DNA of 64,000 nt from Janthinobacterium sp. 1_2014MBL_MicDiv (GTDB taxonomy: Bacteria > Pseudomonadota > Gammaproteobacteria > Burkholderiales > Burkholderiaceae_D), in contig NZ_CP011319.1 in assembly GCF_001865675.1 (NCBI RefSeq), forward strand, positions 4,216,001 to 4,280,000. The letters run 5' to 3'. Both the position numbers and the translations under genes were made by a program. Shown in pieces: positions 15,311 through 23,953 of this stretch (the stretch's first letter is position 1; every line of letters starts with the position of its first letter). The notes under the pieces were generated by a model. That model was given only the letters and a program-made list of their open reading frames with translations. It had not been told where the DNA came from and did not search any database.

Positions 15311-16132
15311 ATGAATATGCAAATGATGAAACGCTTCGCGCACGGCGCCATCGTGCCCGTGGCCGTGCTGCTGCTGTGGCAGGCGCTGTCCACGTTCGGC
15401 TGGATCAATCCGCAAATCCTGCCCTCGCCCGTGGCCGTGCTCGTGAAGTGGTATGAATACCTGATCCCGATGGAAGCATACACGCCGGAAGCGGGCAATT
15501 ACCTGGTGTGGATGTTCTCCGGCGAACTGCCGCACGACGCCTGGGCCAGCCTGTCGCGCGTGCTGGGCGGCTTCGCCATCGGCGCCGGCCTGGCCTTGCC
15601 GCTGGGCTTGCTGATGGGCACCAACAAGACCATCTATAAACTGTTCGACCCGCTGGTGCAGGTGCTGCGCCCGATTCCGCCGATCGCCTACATCCCGCTG
15701 GCCATCCTGTGGTTCGGCCTGGGCAATCCGCCAGCGTTCTTCCTGATCAGCATTGGTTCCTTCTTCCCCGTGCTGATGAATACCATCGCCGGCGTGCGCC
15801 AGGTCGACGGCATCTACATCCGCGCCGCGCGCAACCTGGGCGCCAGCCAGATGACCATGTTCCGCCGCGTCATCCTGCCGGCCGCCACGCCCTACATCCT
15901 GGCCGGCGCGCGCATCGGCATGGGCACGGCCTTCATCGTCGTGATCGTGGCAGAAATGATCGCCGTCAACAGCGGCCTCGGTTTCCGCATCCTCGAAGCG
16001 CGCGAATATTTCTGGTCTGACAAGATTATCGCCGGCATGTTTACCATCGGCCTGTTCGGCCTGGCCATCGATATCGCCATGAATGCCCTGAATAATCATT
16101 TGCTGCAGTGGCACCGCGGCCTGGAACACTGA
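15311..16132 (+). CDS. ABC transporter permease (SsuC/TauC type)
   Basis: 273 residues, about six membrane helices. The EAA-type loop is ARNLGASQMTMFRRVILPAA. Further family marks are LVQVLRPIPPIAYIPLAILW and MIAVNSGLGFRILEAREYFW. The gene begins 15 bp after the binding-protein stop and ends 11 bp before the ATPase start, so the three form one operon. Confidence 0.94.
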   Translation: MNMQMMKRFAHGAIVPVAVLLLWQALSTFGWINPQILPSPVAVLVKWYEYLIPMEAYTPEAGNYLVWMFSGELPHDAWASLSRVLGGFAIGAGLALPLGLLMGTNKTIYKLFDPLVQVLRPIPPIAYIPLAILWFGLGNPPAFFLISIGSFFPVLMNTIAGVRQVDGIYIRAARNLGASQMTMFRRVILPAATPYILAGARIGMGTAFIVVIVAEMIAVNSGLGFRILEAREYFWSDKIIAGMFTIGLFGLAIDIAMNALNNHLLQWHRGLEH

Positions 16133-16143
16133 GAGGAACGGCC

Positions 16144-16935
16144 ATGACCACGATCAATATCAATGCAGTCAACAAGATCTTCACCACGGGCGGCAGCGAC
16201 GTCATCGCGCTGAAAGACATCAATCTGGAAATCGCCAGCGGCGAGTTCATCTGCCTGCTGGGACCGTCCGGCTGCGGCAAGTCGACCCTGCTCAACGCCA
16301 TCGCCGGCTTTTCGCAGCCGACCTCGGGCCAGATCCTGGCCGGCGGCAAGCTGATCACCGAGCCCGGCCCCGACCGCGGCATGGTATTCCAGGAATACGC
16401 GCTGTTCCCCTGGATGACCATCGAGAGCAATATCGCCTTCGGCCTGGAAATCGCCGGCAAGACGCCAGCCGAGATCAAGGAGCGGGTCGACATGCTGCTG
16501 AGCATGCTGGGCTTGACGGAATTCCGTGCCCGCTATCCGAAAGACTTGTCGGGCGGCATGCGCCAGCGCGTGGCGATTGCCCGCGTGCTGGCCCTCGATT
16601 CGCCCATCATGCTGATGGATGAACCGTTTGGCGCGCTGGACGCCTTGACGCGGCGCAACCTGCAAGATGAATTGCTGAAAATCTGGAAAGTCTTCGGCAC
16701 CACCATCGTGTTTGTCACGCACTCGATCGAGGAATCGATCTACCTGGCCGACCGCACCATCGTCATGACCTACCGTCCCGGCACCATCAAGCGCGACGTG
16801 GCCATCGAACTGCCGCGTCCGCGCGATCCGAGCGACCCGGAGTTCAACCGCCTGAAGCGCATGCTGGGCGAGATGGTGATGGAAGAGCAGCAGCGCCATC
16901 ACAATGCGGAAACCATGGCCAGCACCGCCGATTAG
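16144..16935 (+). CDS. ABC transporter ATPase (SsuB/TauB type)
   Basis: 263 residues. Walker A GPSGCGKST at 40-48, LSGGM signature at 135-139, DEPFGALD at 159-166 and the H-loop in VTHSIEES. The start at 16144 follows GAGAGGAACGGCC; the frame from 16108 overlaps the permease and is not used. Last gene of the importer operon; a repeat copy (R3) lies just behind it. Confidence 0.95.
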   Translation: MTTININAVNKIFTTGGSDVIALKDINLEIASGEFICLLGPSGCGKSTLLNAIAGFSQPTSGQILAGGKLITEPGPDRGMVFQEYALFPWMTIESNIAFGLEIAGKTPAEIKERVDMLLSMLGLTEFRARYPKDLSGGMRQRVAIARVLALDSPIMLMDEPFGALDALTRRNLQDELLKIWKVFGTTIVFVTHSIEESIYLADRTIVMTYRPGTIKRDVAIELPRPRDPSDPEFNRLKRMLGEMVMEEQQRHHNAETMASTAD

Positions 16936-16944
16936 TGGCTGCTT

Positions 16945-17065
16945 GCGTCTGATCAAACCTGCTGCGCACCGGTCCAGGCGGCCTGCGATGCTCACCGTAC
17001 TTGATTGGTACGGTTGCGCTTTTCGGCCGCCTCGCCCTTCTGCCCGCTACGGTCTGGTCGGACGC
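16945..17065. repeat. Dispersed palindromic repeat, copy R3
   Basis: Opposite orientation to R2. Ends GCGTCTGATCAAACC and GGTCTGGTCGGACGC; centre GCGGCCTGCGATGCTCACC then hairpin CCGTAC-TTGATTG-GTACGG and TTGCGCTT. It lies between the ABC ATPase and the sensor kinase gene. Confidence 0.8.
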
Positions 17066-17178
17066 CGCAAGTTTGCATGTCAGTCATGCATCGGGATGCA
17101 TCCATTCGGGCGAATCCCGCCGTACACTACAATACCGCCTTAGCCGCACCCCGCGCTTAACCCGACACACGGAGCACC

Positions 17179-19086
17179 ATGGCATTCGGCAAATGGACCC
17201 TGAGACCAGCGCTCGGCCCCCTGCTGGCCGCAGGCTCGCTGGCCGTGCTGACGTGGGCGTCGTATGCCTGGGTCAAGCAGCGCCAGCTCGATGAATTGCA
17301 CCGCACCCTCGATTCGCGCGCGGAACTGTATGCGGCGTCCATTGGCGGCGCCCTCAACAAATACGAATTCCTGCCCCTGGCCGTGGCGCAAAGCGATGCC
17401 GTGGCGCAACTGCTGGAGCAGCCCGACGCCGCCAGGGTGGCGCAGATCAATGCCTACCTGATCGACATGAACCGCCGCGCGGGTGCCTTTGCCGTCTACG
17501 TGCTGGACGGCAAGGGCACGACCCTGGCGTCGAGCAACTGGCAGGAAGCCAGCTCGTATGTGGGCGTCAACTACGGCTTCCGTCCCTATTTCAAGAACGC
17601 CATCGCGGGCGGCATCGGCCGCTTCTACGGCATCGGCGCCTCCACCTTCGAGGCCGGCTACTTCATTTCGCAGCCCGTGCAGCGCAACGGACGCATCCTC
17701 GGCATCGTCGCCGCCAAGGTCAACCTGGACTGGATCGAACAATCGTGGCGCACGCCGGGCGCGGGCGAGCAGATCTGGGTCAAGGATGCGAATGGCGTGA
17801 TCATCCTGGCCACCACGCCCGCCTTCAAGTTCAAGACGCTGGCGCCGCTGGCGCCGGCCGCGAAGAACGATATCAGCGCACAGCGCCAATTCCTGCAGGA
17901 AAACCTGCCCATCCTGCCGCACCGGGTGCAGCGCCAGTTTGCCGATGGCGCCAGCGTCATGACGCTCGAGCGGCCACAGGCGGGCGATACGCCGGCCCTG
18001 TCCGGCAGCGCCGACTACCTGGCCGTCAACCGCGCGCTCGGTCCGCTGCAATGGCAGATCACCGTGCTGGCCGAACTCGACCAGGTCAACGCCGCGGCCC
18101 GCAATGCGGCCATCGCCGCCGCGCTGGGCTGGGCCCTGCTGCTGCTGGCCCTGATGTATGCGCGCCAGCGCCGGCGCCGCATCGCCGAGCGCCTGAACGC
18201 GCAGCAGACGCTGGCGCGCGCCTATGAACAGCTGGAAATCAAGGTCGAACAGCGCACGGCCGACCTCGTGCACGCGAATGGCCGCCTGCAAGCGGAGGTG
18301 AGCGAGCGTGAACGGGCTGAGCAGACCCTGCGCTACGCCCAGGCGGAACTGGTGCAAAGCGGCAAGCTGGCCGCCATCGGGCAGATGGCGGCCGGCGTCA
18401 CGCATGAGCTGAACCAGCCGCTGGCCGCCCTGCAAACGTTTTCCGACAATGCCAAGGTGTTTCTGGCGCGGGGCCGCATCGACGATGCGCTCGACAACCT
18501 GTCGACCATTTCCGACCTCGTCAAGCGCCTCGGCTACGTGACGTCGCAGCTGAAGGGCTTTGCCCGGCGCAGCGACGATGCGCGCAAGCCCGTCAGCGTG
18601 CGCCAGGCGTTTGCGCAAACCATGCTGCAAATCCGCACGCGCAAGAATTCGCAGCGCCTGACCCTGCATGAAAGCTGGCTTGAGGACGACATCATCGTGC
18701 TGTGCAACGCCATCGGCCTGGAACAGGTGTTCAGCAACCTGATCACCAACGCCATGGATGCCGTACCGGAAAGCGCGCCCGTGCAGATCTGGTTCCAGGT
18801 GCGCCGCGAAGGCGCACTGGCCATCATCCATATCACCGATAATGGCCCCGGTATCCCGCTGGCGTCGCTGGACAAGATCTTCGACCCCTTCTATACCACC
18901 AAGGAACACGGCCTGGGACTGGGCCTGTCGATCAGCGCCGGCATCCTGCGCGCGGCCGGCAGCGCGCTGGCCGTGCGCAACCGCAGCGCCGCGGAAGGGG
19001 GCGGCGCGCAATTTACCATCACCCTGAGCTGCGACCCGGGGGAGAACAAGATAGAGACGAAGGAAACAGGGAATGCACGAGAATAA
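17179..19086 (+). CDS. dctB: DctB-type sensor histidine kinase
   Basis: 635 residues. Membrane helix about 13-31, a double-PAS-like (dCache) periplasmic sensor to about 310 (NYGFRPYFKNAIAGGIGRFY, then GAGEQIWVKDANGVIILATT, the DctB-type ligand fold), second helix about 314-332, coiled coil 340-390. H-box with H409 in GVTHELNQPLAALQ, N-box NLITNAMDAVPE, G-boxes ITDNGPGIP and GLGLGLSIS. Classical DctB senses C4-dicarboxylates. Here the neighbour is an ABC importer rather than DctA or a TRAP system, so the ligand may differ. The last 14 bp overlap dctD. Confidence 0.88.
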   Translation: MAFGKWTLRPALGPLLAAGSLAVLTWASYAWVKQRQLDELHRTLDSRAELYAASIGGALNKYEFLPLAVAQSDAVAQLLEQPDAARVAQINAYLIDMNRRAGAFAVYVLDGKGTTLASSNWQEASSYVGVNYGFRPYFKNAIAGGIGRFYGIGASTFEAGYFISQPVQRNGRILGIVAAKVNLDWIEQSWRTPGAGEQIWVKDANGVIILATTPAFKFKTLAPLAPAAKNDISAQRQFLQENLPILPHRVQRQFADGASVMTLERPQAGDTPALSGSADYLAVNRALGPLQWQITVLAELDQVNAAARNAAIAAALGWALLLLALMYARQRRRRIAERLNAQQTLARAYEQLEIKVEQRTADLVHANGRLQAEVSERERAEQTLRYAQAELVQSGKLAAIGQMAAGVTHELNQPLAALQTFSDNAKVFLARGRIDDALDNLSTISDLVKRLGYVTSQLKGFARRSDDARKPVSVRQAFAQTMLQIRTRKNSQRLTLHESWLEDDIIVLCNAIGLEQVFSNLITNAMDAVPESAPVQIWFQVRREGALAIIHITDNGPGIPLASLDKIFDPFYTTKEHGLGLGLSISAGILRAAGSALAVRNRSAAEGGGAQFTITLSCDPGENKIETKETGNARE

Positions 19087-20419
19087 TTTTGAGGGCATGC
19101 AAGTGCTGCTGGTGGAAGACGATGCCGTCGTGCGCAAGGGCGCCCGGCAATCGCTGGAACTGGCGGGACTGCAAGTGACGGCCGTCGCCACGGCCGAGGA
19201 AGCGCTGCCCTACCTGGTGCCCGAATTTGCCGGCATTTTATTGAGCGATATCAAGCTGCCCGGCATGGATGGCCTGAAACTGCTCGATATCGCCGTGGCG
19301 CAGGATGCCAGCCTGCCCGTCATCCTCGTCACGGGCCACGGCGACGTGTCAATGGCCGTGGGCGCCATGCGCCGTGGCGCGTATGACTTCATCGAAAAAC
19401 CGTTTTCCGCCGACCTGCTGGTGGAAGTGTGCCGCCGCGCGCTCGATAAACGCCACCTGGTGCTGGAAAACATGAACCTGCGCCGCCAGCTCGAGCAGCG
19501 CGTCGGCATCGAGGCGCGCATCGTGGGGCGCAGCGCAGCCATGGCCAAGGTGCGCCAGCTGGTGCTGAACCTGGCGCCGAAATCGGCCGACATCATCATC
19601 CTCGGCGAAACGGGGACGGGAAAAGAGCTGATCGCGCGCTGCCTGCACGACTTCAGCGAGCGGCGCGACCACCCGTTCGTGGCGATTAACTGCGGCGCCC
19701 TGCCCGAATCGATCTTCGAATCGGAACTGTTCGGCCACGAGGAAGGGGCGTTCACGGGCGCCCAGCGCCAGCGCATCGGCAAGATCGAATACGCGAACGG
19801 CGGCACCCTGTTTCTCGATGAAATCGAAAGCATGCCGCTGGCCCTGCAAGTGAAGCTGCTGCGCGTGCTGCAGGAGCGCCAGGTCGAGCGCCTCGGTTCC
19901 AACAAATTAATTTCCGTCAATTTCCGCGTGATCGCCGCCGCCAAGGAAGACTTGAATGTGCTGGCCGAGCAGGGCAAGTTCCGCCCCGACCTGTATTACC
20001 GCCTGAACGTGGCCAGCCTGACCCTGCCCGCCCTGCGCAACCGGCGCGAGGATATCCCGCTGCTGTTCGAATTCTTCGTGCTGCAGGCGGCGCTGCGCTA
20101 TGGCCAGCCGGCAGCCCTCGTCAGCGGCGAGCTGATCGCGTCCCTGATGGCGCAGCGCTGGGCCGGCAATGTACGCGAACTGCACAATGTGGCCGACCGT
20201 TTCGTGCTGGGCTTGCTCGACGATACCCTGAGTCCGGCCGGCTGCCGCGAAGCATCGCTGGCCGAACAGGTCGACACTTTCGAGATTTCCATCATCGAGG
20301 AAGCCTTGCGCCGCCACAATGGCAACGTCATCGACGCGGCCGCCAGCTTGAATATTCCGAAGAAAACCCTGTACGACAAGCTCAAGCGCTTCGATATCTC
20401 GACGGAGCAGTTCCGTTGA
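19073..20419 (+). CDS. dctD: DctD-type sigma-54 response regulator
   Basis: 448 residues. Receiver domain with D59 in LLSDIKLPGMDG and K in FIEKPFSAD. The AAA+ sigma-54 domain has Walker A GETGTGKE, the GAFTGA loop (EEGAFTGAQRQ) that touches sigma-54, and Walker B FLDEIES. The C-terminal Fis-type helix-turn-helix is ALRRHNGNVIDAAASLNIPK. It activates sigma-54 promoters; the only clear one nearby is at 14200 in front of the ABC importer. Start ATG 19073 lies inside the end of dctB. Confidence 0.93.
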   Translation: MHENNFEGMQVLLVEDDAVVRKGARQSLELAGLQVTAVATAEEALPYLVPEFAGILLSDIKLPGMDGLKLLDIAVAQDASLPVILVTGHGDVSMAVGAMRRGAYDFIEKPFSADLLVEVCRRALDKRHLVLENMNLRRQLEQRVGIEARIVGRSAAMAKVRQLVLNLAPKSADIIILGETGTGKELIARCLHDFSERRDHPFVAINCGALPESIFESELFGHEEGAFTGAQRQRIGKIEYANGGTLFLDEIESMPLALQVKLLRVLQERQVERLGSNKLISVNFRVIAAAKEDLNVLAEQGKFRPDLYYRLNVASLTLPALRNRREDIPLLFEFFVLQAALRYGQPAALVSGELIASLMAQRWAGNVRELHNVADRFVLGLLDDTLSPAGCREASLAEQVDTFEISIIEEALRRHNGNVIDAAASLNIPKKTLYDKLKRFDISTEQFR

Positions 20420-20524
20420 ACTGAAGCTAATAGCCGACACCGGCATGAGGCGGCGTCCTACCCGTGCAGGCGGACAGATGTGTAAGAATGCAAGCTCATA
20501 CTCTTATTTGCACAGGATACCGCC

Positions 20525-20833
20525 ATGAAAACCGCCGCTCTCTTGCTGGCCGCCACCCTGATGACGGTCGGCGGCGCCTGGGTGCAAGCCCAGTCGACGA
20601 CGAATCTGAACCAGACGGGCAACCACACCAACAACCGTAACGATCCGGGCCAGCAATCGGACGCATCCGACAAGCTCGACAACAAAGGCAAGCTGGTTCA
20701 CGACGCCAAGCCCGGCAAAACGCGCACGGACAAGCGCAGCCGGCGCGGCAAGCCCGTGGCCACGCCGGACACTCCGGCAGCCAGCGGACCCGCCACCACG
20801 CCCCCAGCGACGCCGACCGTACCGGCCCGCTAA
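20525..20833 (+). CDS. Small secreted low-complexity protein
   Basis: 102 residues. Signal peptide to about WVQAQS, then an Asn/Thr-rich stretch (STTNLNQTGNHTNNRNDPGQ), a basic middle (KTRTDKRSRRGK) and a Pro/Ala/Thr tail. Probably disordered in the periplasm or outside. The start follows GGATACCGCC. No family recognised. Confidence 0.7.
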   Translation: MKTAALLLAATLMTVGGAWVQAQSTTNLNQTGNHTNNRNDPGQQSDASDKLDNKGKLVHDAKPGKTRTDKRSRRGKPVATPDTPAASGPATTPPATPTVPAR

Positions 20834-20909
20834 GCCCCGCCTCCAGCGCTGCGCCACATTGCTCCACGGCACGCTATCATCACGCCTTTTCAAGATAGCC
20901 AGGATGACA

Positions 20910-21590
20910 ATGAAAGCAGCATGGTGTGGAATGGTGGCGGCCAGCGTATTCGCGGCCGCCAGCGTACAGGCGGCGCCCACGGTGGGCGAATGCATGGAAC
21001 TGACGACGGGCGTCAAGTTCAGCAAGAACAATGGCGACGCGCAAGTCAACGTCGAAGAAATGTTCGAGGGCAAGAAACTCAAGGGCACGCAGCTGATCCT
21101 CGACGGCGGCGCCTTGCTGGCGACGTCCTACCAGGATATCCGCGATGGCCAGGTATTCCTGACGGGCACGATCCATTACAACGAAGACGGCACCGTGCGC
21201 AGCAAGAACGTCTACGCGCCGCAGTCCGCCATCCCCGCCAACATGCGTCGCGGACAGGAAGTGCGCGTGCAGTTCACGGACACGCAAACGAACACCCACT
21301 ATCCGCTGGCCGGCCTGTCCGACAAGATCACGACCTCGACGCGCACGGATCAACGCGATTTCTCGATCACCTTCCTGGGCTGGGAACGCCTGGAACTGGG
21401 CGGGCGCCGCTTCCCCGACGCCTGCAAGTTCGAACTGCGCGACGTGGGCGGCAAGAGTAAGGGCAAGAGCGGCGAATACGTCTGGTATGCGCAGGGTTTC
21501 GGCGTCATCATGATGGACAAGCTGGACAAGGATGGCGACGTGCAGCCGGCCTACCGCATTGCATTGACGAACATCATCAGCGCGCCATAA
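20910..21590 (+). CDS. Hypothetical periplasmic protein
   Basis: 226 residues. The start at 20910 gives AGG a spacing of 6, while ATG 20904 abuts it. Signal peptide to SVQAA. The mature part is beta-rich (LKGTQLILDGGALLATSYQD, HYNEDGTVRSKNVYAPQSAI, EYVWYAQGFGVIMMDKLDKD) with two cysteines (GECMEL, DACKFEL) that may pair. It is similar in layout to a duplicated substrate-binding or lipocalin-like protein, but I do not recognise it. Confidence 0.75.
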   Translation: MKAAWCGMVAASVFAAASVQAAPTVGECMELTTGVKFSKNNGDAQVNVEEMFEGKKLKGTQLILDGGALLATSYQDIRDGQVFLTGTIHYNEDGTVRSKNVYAPQSAIPANMRRGQEVRVQFTDTQTNTHYPLAGLSDKITTSTRTDQRDFSITFLGWERLELGGRRFPDACKFELRDVGGKSKGKSGEYVWYAQGFGVIMMDKLDKDGDVQPAYRIALTNIISAP

Positions 21591-21847
21591 GTATTTTTTG
21601 ACAACACTTCGCCGGAATCGGCACATACCCTTCTAGTCAGGAAAGCATGTGCCGATGGAACGCGGTGGTGGTCCATGCGGCCCGTCATGGCGGTCGCCGC
21701 CGCTACCACCCTGTTTCTGCTCGACGGCGCACAAGTACCGCACACGAATCCGCGCGCGCGGCCGGTCGTTCTGCATCTGGATGGGCTTGTTATGGGGTGC
21801 CCGCCAGTGGCGGACAATAAACTGGCCAACAGCACAAGCCACGGTGC

Positions 21848-23953
21848 CTAATTCAGCTGCGCCAGCGCATTGCCCCGCACCTGGAACGCGACCTTCACCA
21901 CCGTCTTGCCGTCGCCGTCGACAAGGGCCAGCGCATGCTTGCCCGGCACGGGGCGCCAGCTGACGCTGTCAAGAGCCGCACCCAAATCCTTGCCGTCAAG
22001 CACCCAGCGCAAGCCCTGGCTGCCCTGCGCCTGGAAGAACACGCGCTGCAAGGCGGGCGGGATGTCGGGGTCGATGGCGAGGATGCTGTCCTCGGCCGGA
22101 TACACGATGGCGGGCGGTCTCAGCGTGTCGCCCACGACGGCGATGACGGCGCTTTCCGTTCCCGCGATAAACCATTCGCGGCGCGGCGCTTCCAGCGCGG
22201 GCTGGTAGGACACCATCTGCTGCAGCACGCCGGACGGCGCCTTCGGCGCATGGCTGGGCACGTTCTTGTGCAGATAATCCATGACGTCGCGCCACACGGG
22301 CGCGGCGCCCGTCACGCCGGACACGTCCCACATGGGCTTGCCATCAAAATTGCCCACCCAGACGCCCACCGTGTAGCGCTCCGAGTAACCCATGCACCAG
22401 TTGTCGCGCATGTCCTTGCTGGTGCCCGTCTTGACGGCGCTCCAGAAATTCGTCCCCAGCTCGTTGCGCAAGCCGAAGGTCATGCTGCGCGCGGCGCGGT
22501 CGGCGAGGATGTCGCTGACGATGAAGGCGGCGCCCGGCTCCATCACGCGGCGCCTGTCCCTGCCCGCCTGGCCCGGCTGCAGGCTGGCCGTGCTGTAGCT
22601 GCCGCCATTGGCCAGCGCGCGGTAGGCGTTGGCCAGTTCCAGCAGGGTCACCTCGGACGAGCCCAGCGCCAGCGAGGGACCATAGTATTCAGCCGGCTCC
22701 GTCAGGCTGGACAGGCCCACGTCCTTGAGGCGGTTGTAAAAGCCGTCCTGCCCCGTCAGCAGCACCGTGCGCACGGCGGGAATGTTCAGGGAACTGGCCA
22801 GGCTGGTGCGGGCGCTGACATGGCCCTTGAAATTGCGGTCGTAGTTTTGCGGCGCATACATGCCGGACGCCGTGGCGACGTCGAGCGGCGTGTCGTCCAT
22901 GACGGACGCCGCCGTCATCAGGCGGCGTTCGATGGCCAGTTCATACAGGAACGGTTTCAGGGTGGAACCGGCCTGGCGCAGGGCCGTCACGCCATCGACG
23001 TGGCTGCCGCCCGCATTGCCCACATAGGCGAGGATCTCGCCGCTGCGGTTGTCCAGCACGACGATGGCGCCATCGTTGACATTGCGCTCGCGCAAAGATG
23101 CCAGCTGCTGGCGCAGATTATCCTGGGCAAAACGCTGCAGCGGACCGTCGAGCGTACTGCGCACGGAGACGCCCGACTGCTTGAGCAGCTGCTGCGCCAC
23201 CTGCGGCGCCGGCGCCAGGTCGGCATACAGGGCCGTGCGCTGCAAGGCCGTCTGCACGCGCTGGCCGATCAGCTGGCAGCTGCTGTCCATGCGCGCTTCC
23301 TTGGCCAGCGCGCAGGCACGGCGCGTGACGGTGGCCAGCGGTGCGTTCGGCGCGCGCACGAGGCTGGCCAGGATGATGCCGTCCGTCTGGTTCAGGCCCG
23401 ACGGCGCCTTGCCGAACAGGCTGTACGAAGCGGAGGCGATGCCCTGCAGCTCGCCGCGGAACGACACGAGGTTCAGATACGCCTCGAAAATCTGCGCCTT
23501 GCTCCAGCTATCCTCGATGGCTTGCGCCGCGCGCATCTGCTCCCATTTCTGGCGCAGGCTGCGCCCGCCCGCCTGCGCCTGCAGGTCCGCGTCGAGCTGG
23601 CCCGCCAGCTGCATGGTGATAGTCGAGGCGCCCCGGGGCTTTTTCGCAAACAGATTGTCCCAGGCGGCCGTGGCCAGCGCCGACAGATCCACGCCGCCAT
23701 GGCGCATGAAGCGCTGGTCTTCGGCCAGCAGCACGGCCTGCTGCACGGCGGGAGAGATGTCGGCCAGCGGCACCCACGGCAGGCGGCGCGCCTTCATGTC
23801 CACGCGCAAGGATTGCAGCGGCGCGCCGCTGCGGTCGAGCAACTGCGCTTCCGAGCTGCGGTAGGCGGCCTGCACCTGGCCCGGCGTCAGCACCGCTTGC
23901 GCGAAGAGCGGACCGGACAGCATGCAGCCCATAACAAAAATCAACTTCTTCAC
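21848..23953 (-). CDS. pbpC: Penicillin-binding protein 1C
   Basis: 701 residues. N-terminal signal/anchor, then a GT51 transglycosylase domain with LLAEDQRFMRHGG and GASTITMQLAGQ, then a transpeptidase domain with S330-T-L-K, SLN and K508-T-G-T. The last 90 residues form the small BiPBP_C domain. Class A bifunctional cell-wall enzyme, usually linked to an alpha-2-macroglobulin. Here the gene overlaps the upstream A2M stop by ATGA, so the two are translationally coupled. PBP1C proteins often bind beta-lactams poorly; no key residue is missing. Confidence 0.94.
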   Translation of the reverse strand: MKKLIFVMGCMLSGPLFAQAVLTPGQVQAAYRSSEAQLLDRSGAPLQSLRVDMKARRLPWVPLADISPAVQQAVLLAEDQRFMRHGGVDLSALATAAWDNLFAKKPRGASTITMQLAGQLDADLQAQAGGRSLRQKWEQMRAAQAIEDSWSKAQIFEAYLNLVSFRGELQGIASASYSLFGKAPSGLNQTDGIILASLVRAPNAPLATVTRRACALAKEARMDSSCQLIGQRVQTALQRTALYADLAPAPQVAQQLLKQSGVSVRSTLDGPLQRFAQDNLRQQLASLRERNVNDGAIVVLDNRSGEILAYVGNAGGSHVDGVTALRQAGSTLKPFLYELAIERRLMTAASVMDDTPLDVATASGMYAPQNYDRNFKGHVSARTSLASSLNIPAVRTVLLTGQDGFYNRLKDVGLSSLTEPAEYYGPSLALGSSEVTLLELANAYRALANGGSYSTASLQPGQAGRDRRRVMEPGAAFIVSDILADRAARSMTFGLRNELGTNFWSAVKTGTSKDMRDNWCMGYSERYTVGVWVGNFDGKPMWDVSGVTGAAPVWRDVMDYLHKNVPSHAPKAPSGVLQQMVSYQPALEAPRREWFIAGTESAVIAVVGDTLRPPAIVYPAEDSILAIDPDIPPALQRVFFQAQGSQGLRWVLDGKDLGAALDSVSWRPVPGKHALALVDGDGKTVVKVAFQVRGNALAQLN

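Noticed and set aside
21675..21851. 58-codon frame with a signal-like N terminus
   Set aside because: No ribosome site, low-complexity content, and it overlaps the pbpC stop. Not enough support for a gene.
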